A stretch of DNA of 64,000 nucleotides from Hymenopellis radicata (lineage: Eukaryota; Basidiomycota; Agaricomycetes; Agaricales; Physalacriaceae), in NCBI GenBank assembly GCA_015501595.1, contig JADNRX010000175.1:45391-109390 (forward strand), in the 5' to 3' direction. A program made the position numbers and the translations under genes. How positions within the stretch are numbered: the first letter of the stretch is position 1; the number at the start of each line of letters is the position of its first letter. This document shows positions 60,406 through 64,000 of this stretch, one piece after another. The notes below the pieces were generated by a model. It had not been told where the DNA came from and made no database searches. It saw only the letters and a list, made by a program, of their open reading frames with translations.

Positions 60406-60660
60406 CTGTACTATTACACGCAAGTCTTCGCATAACGGGTAACGGGGACCTGTGAAATGAAGAGTTCGTGCTACCATAACGCGTAACGGCCAAAATTGGG
60501 CCCCAGGTAAGGCCCAAAAAGGAAATTTTTTAAGGTGGCGGCTGTCGCCACCGCTCCCGCCTGCCCATATAAGGAAATTGGACCCTGAATGAAGAGCAAT
60601 GTCTGTGAAGAGTATGCGTAACGGGTAACGCCCCATGAAGACTAGGTTGTAATAGTACAG
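60406..60660. mobile_element. 255-bp TA-flanked MITE, copy 1
   Basis: Begins CTGTACTATTACA next to TA (60404-60405) and ends with TGTAATAGTACAG next to TA at about 60661-60662. The interior is homologous in reverse orientation to 61180-61434, sharing AGGTAAGGCCCAAAA, the GGCGGCTGTCGCC palindrome and GGAAATTGGACCCTGAATGA. Size and TA flanks fit a Tc1/mariner-type MITE. Confidence 0.75.
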
Positions 60661-60837
60661 TAGAGGGATAATCCCTAAGTCAACTCTTGGGAACTTGTAA
60701 CAACTGCAATAGAAGTCTCATCCCCCCAAGTTGTGCCAAGTTACTTTTAGTTGTCTCTGGCAACTTAGGCCTCTTGGGTTAACCAGAGAGTACAGTCTAA
60801 ACTTAAGTCAACCAGATGCCAAAGTGCTTTTCCTGAT

Positions 60838-60915
60838 GTTGGCGTCTATGCACCAAACAGCAGTCCAGCTGTGAATGCAGAATTCTGCGCCCCTTCCTTT
60901 TTCACTAATAAGGGC
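60838..60915 (+). pseudogene. LINE endonuclease fragment
   Basis: GVYAPNSSPAVNAEFC matches the YAPN motif of the AP-type endonuclease found in non-LTR retrotransposons. The frame then loses similarity. Probably the detached 5' part of the LINE whose remainder begins near 61630. Confidence 0.45.
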
Positions 60916-61179
60916 GCGCTAGAGTCTCCGGGCCACTCCATTATCACACTCCAGTGTTATCATGCTCTAACATCGTCATGTGTCAAGCGGTCCGGGTCCC
61001 GGTCCGGAAGTGCCGAGATGCCGGTTAGTGAGTCGTCTGGATTTTGGCCCATGGGCCAAAATCTATCCACTGCTAAGTCATGTGACCACCTCATGACTCC
61101 AGATGATCTGATTGGTATTCCCACTGTCTATTGTTCCATCCTAGGTCTTCCCATTGTTCGTACAGCCACAGACTCTATA

Positions 61180-61434
61180 CTGTATAATTTCGACCTTATC
61201 TTCATGGGGTGTGATGCGTGATGCATGATCTTCACTAGACTACATCTTCATTCAGGGTCCAATTTCCATATATGGGCAGGCGGGAGCGGCGGCGACAGCC
61301 GCCGCGCCAAAAAATTTCCATTTTGGGCCTTACCTCAGTCCAAATTTTGGCCGTGATGCATTATGATTGACTTAGATCTTCGTTTCACAGGCGCCCGTGA
61401 CGCGTTATGTGAAGATAAGGTCGAAATTATACAG
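61180..61434. mobile_element. 255-bp TA-flanked MITE, copy 2 (inverted)
   Basis: The ends pair perfectly for about 25-29 bp (CTGTATAATTTCGACC...), with TA on each side (61178-61179 and 61435-61436). It has the same length as copy 1 but the opposite orientation, with about 520 bp between them. Confidence 0.8.
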
Positions 61435-61629
61435 TATACATATACGCAGCCCTTGTAGATAGTTCCCCACTCTGTCCTCCTTTGTCTCCGTACTACACAG
61501 TCCCCTCTGTACTACGTCGAGCTAGCACAGCGTCCTCTACGCTTTATCATCTATCATTCTTATCGCATCTCTATTCTCCCGCTCCTCTAGTCGCGGCCCG
61601 AGCGGTCTTGTGCTCACGTGGTCACTGTT

Positions 61630-63936
61630 CTTGACAGAAGAAGCTGCTAACCTTCTACGAAACACACCCGAATGTACCAAGGCCAGACCTGATGGGGGAG
61701 ACACAAACCTGGTTGAAGAGGGAATAGACCGGCTACCAGTCAAAGAAGACAACGAAGCAGCAGTCATGGCCTTCGACACACTGAAAATAAAGCTGAAACT
61801 CAGTGATGGATGGCGAAGAACCTTTCCGGATGAAAAGAACTATACCTACCAGCACACAAATCTGAAAATGGCAAGACTAGACCGAATATATGTTACGGAA
61901 GAGCTCTTTGAGTAGAGATCACCACGAGTCCTGACTCGAGTCGATTCGTGACTCATCAGGCGAGTACTCATGGGGGTCAAAGGCTGTTCATGACTCTTGC
62001 CTGACTCGAGTCCCCCTGACTCACGAGTCGAGTCGAGTCGAGTATTTGACCCTGCGAGTCCGAGTTGATTCGTGAGTACTCTCCAGACTCATCTAGTATA
62101 TTGCTGTAGTTAAACCTTATTTAAGCTATTTAGCAGGTATTTTCATTGATTCATGTGTTTATGCACGAGTCAACACGAGTCAGGACACGAGTCAGATATT
62201 AGCCTTAGGCTGTTCATGACTCTTGCCTGACTCGAGTCCCCCTGACTCACGAGTCGAGTCGAGTCGAGTATTTGACCCTGCGAGTCCGAGTTGATTCACG
62301 AGTACTCTCCAGACTCATGCGACTCGTGGTGATCTCTATCTTTGAGAAGTCGAGAGAATGGGATATAGAAGAACCAGCGATAAAGACGGACCACCAGATG
62401 GTATCCGTTCAGCTGACCTGCGACGAAGCGCCAGACACGGGAACCGGCCGGTGGTCAATACCGGAAATCGTGATAAAAGACAAGGAATTTGTGAAGTACG
62501 CACTAAAGGAGACACATGAGACCTCAAAGAAAATGGAAGGGGTACAGAACCACCGACGTACAGAAGAATGCAACCCGCAGACTCTCTTCGAAGAGTTCAA
62601 AGAGAAAATAAGATGGAAGGCAAGACAGAGACAGAAAGCCCTGCTGCCAAAAATCAACAAGCAGATCGCTGAACTAGAGGCAGGTCGAGAGGACGTGCTG
62701 AATGATGTGTCGATGAATGACCAGACCAAGATGTTCGAGGCAGAACTGATCACAGAACGACTGTGCGAACCAAACCGACGAAGACATGGAAGGAAGAGAA
62801 AGAATATCAAAATGCTCAACAAAATCGAGAACGAGTCGATGTCAAAGACGTGGACAGCTAACGACAAGCAAAAGAAGACCAGGGACCTAATCAGATCACT
62901 GAAAACGAATACGCTGAATGAAGATGGAGATGCCATATACTAGAAGGACCCAAAACGGATGGCATCCATGATGAGGAGCCATCACAACAACCTGCAGAAT
63001 GAGGGACAACCGAGAACAGTGCAGGAGAAAGAGGACAGAAAGAACGCGATCACGGAAGCGCTGAACGTGATTGACATCACGGCACCAGAAGAGCCGAACG
63101 ACGAGCTGACAGAGGAAATCCTCGATGCCGAAATAGAAGATGTGATCAAGCTAGTGGAGACGGCAATGGCAGCTGGAGTAAACAGACTTACATACGAATT
63201 CTGGAAGATGCTGAAAAATAACATCAAGAAGAAAGAAGCTGCTGGTGAAGAACACAAGTGCACAGTCATCAACATGCTTAGACTGGTGTATAACGACATC
63301 CTGAACAGTGGGGTGTCGCTAAAGACAAATTTCACGGAGGGATGGATGTGCCCGATATATAAAAAGAATGAGCGAACAGACCCGGCAAACTACAGGCCTA
63401 TCACCCTGCTTAATTCGGACTATAAAATGTTTACGAAAATACTAACTATGCGCCTCTCAAAGGTAGCCCCAGACTTGATACATAAAAACCAGGCTGGTTT
63501 TGTACCCGGACGAAAGATATACAACCAGGTAAAACTGGCACAAATCATCGCGAAGTACGCCAAGGCAACAGAAACGAATGGTGTCATTGTGGCACTCGAC
63601 CAGGAGAAAGCCTACGACAAGATCGATCACGAATACCTATGGAAAACACTCGACGTGTATGGGATAAACCCCAAATTCACAGCCACTGTGCAATCACTAT
63701 ACCAAAATGTGCATACATCAGTAATGGTTAACGGATACCTAAGCAAAACTTACAAAGTCACACGGGGAGTCCGCCAAGGAGATCCACTGTCATGCCTACT
63801 CTTCGACATAGCAATCGAACCACTTGCCACCGCGCTACGAAAGTCAACGGGTACGAAATCCCAGGACACCCAGAGCTCGACAGGCTCATTGCCATACTAT
63901 TTACCAATGACACTACTGTACCGTTTCGACCGGTAA
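61630..63936 (+). pseudogene. Decayed LINE (non-LTR retrotransposon): endonuclease end and reverse transcriptase
   Basis: The endonuclease C-terminal part includes DTNLVEEGIDRLP (usual GDFN altered), LSDGWRRTFPDEKNYTY and RLDRIYVTEELFE. A 426-bp MITE (61913-62338) interrupts it; the same frame resumes at EKSREWDIEEP, then TDHQMVSV. A stop codon at 62941 breaks the linker. The reverse transcriptase includes NYRPITLLNSDYKMFTKIL, AGFVPGRKIYNQ, VALDQEKAYDKIDHEYLW and GVRQGDPLSCLLFDIAIEP. A frameshift near 63846 precedes the catalytic box, which reads LFTND where FADD is usual. The copy is therefore inactive. The element type resembles fungal Tad1-like LINEs. Sequence after about 63925 is unrelated and may be another insertion. 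Confidence 0.85.
61913..62338. mobile_element. hAT-like GACTCG MITE inserted in the LINE
   Basis: 426 bp with 18-bp TIRs TAGAGATCACCACGAGTC, flanked by the 8-bp duplication TCTTTGAG (61905-61912 and 62339-62346). The TIR differs from that of 50681-55210 at about four of 18 positions, so both belong to one family. A 114-bp block (61981-62094) is repeated at 62213-62326. Confidence 0.93.
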
Positions 63937-64000
63937 TTCGCATACCGGATCACGGACCGTCGCGAAGCGAAGCTATAGATAGCCCATATCGCGTCACGGT

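Overview
The window looks like a piece of an Agaricomycete (mushroom-forming basidiomycete) genome. Genes are rich in short introns (about 45-90 nt, GT..AG), and the protein families are typical of that group: a MYND-finger protein, a GT61 glycosyltransferase, an HMG-box factor, a two-finger GATA factor, a SKN1/KRE6-type GH16 protein, a GT2 glycosyltransferase and a DUF6589 protein. No bacterial-type operons, ribosome binding sites, CRISPR arrays or complete tRNA/rRNA genes were seen.

Left half (about 1-29,400) is gene territory. In order: a degenerate protein-kinase-fold gene (+, 24-1321); a MYND zinc-finger gene (-, 1559-3406); a GT61 glycosyltransferase (-, about 4079-5380); an unassigned stretch; an HMG-box factor (+, 7802-9436); a 3.6 kb gene-poor stretch; a dual GATA-finger factor (+, 13040-14039); a multi-pass membrane/ectodomain protein (-, 15876-18199); a GH16 beta-glucan-synthesis protein (-, 19380-21897); a 4.1 kb divergent intergenic region; and a membrane GT2 glycosyltransferase (+, 25997-29360) that seems to carry two single-base frameshifts near its C-terminus. 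GT61, GH16 and GT2 all point to cell-wall or surface polysaccharide work, but they are too widely spaced to call a cluster.

Right half (about 30,100-64,000) is layered mobile DNA. A 656-bp satellite array (30104-44205) is split by two insertions. The first (30477-36572) is about 6.1 kb, has terminal inverted repeats, and carries two intact tail-to-tail genes: a RecQ-like helicase and a DUF6589 protein. An 11-bp direct repeat flanks it, and the uninterrupted satellite copies show the empty site. It is the best candidate here for an undescribed transposon type. The second (37967-42438) is an apparently intact hAT transposon with a perfect 8-bp target duplication. A 3.4 kb element with imperfect inverted ends then truncates the array (44206-47569). 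Its second copy (51374-54752) is nested inside a different hAT-like non-autonomous element (50681-55210) full of GACTCG/CGAGTC motifs and flanked by its own 8-bp duplication. A 426-bp relative of that element (61913-62338) sits inside a decayed LINE (60838-63936), and two inverted 255-bp TA-flanked MITEs lie just upstream. The insertions can be ordered by nesting, so the region works as a record of successive transposition waves.
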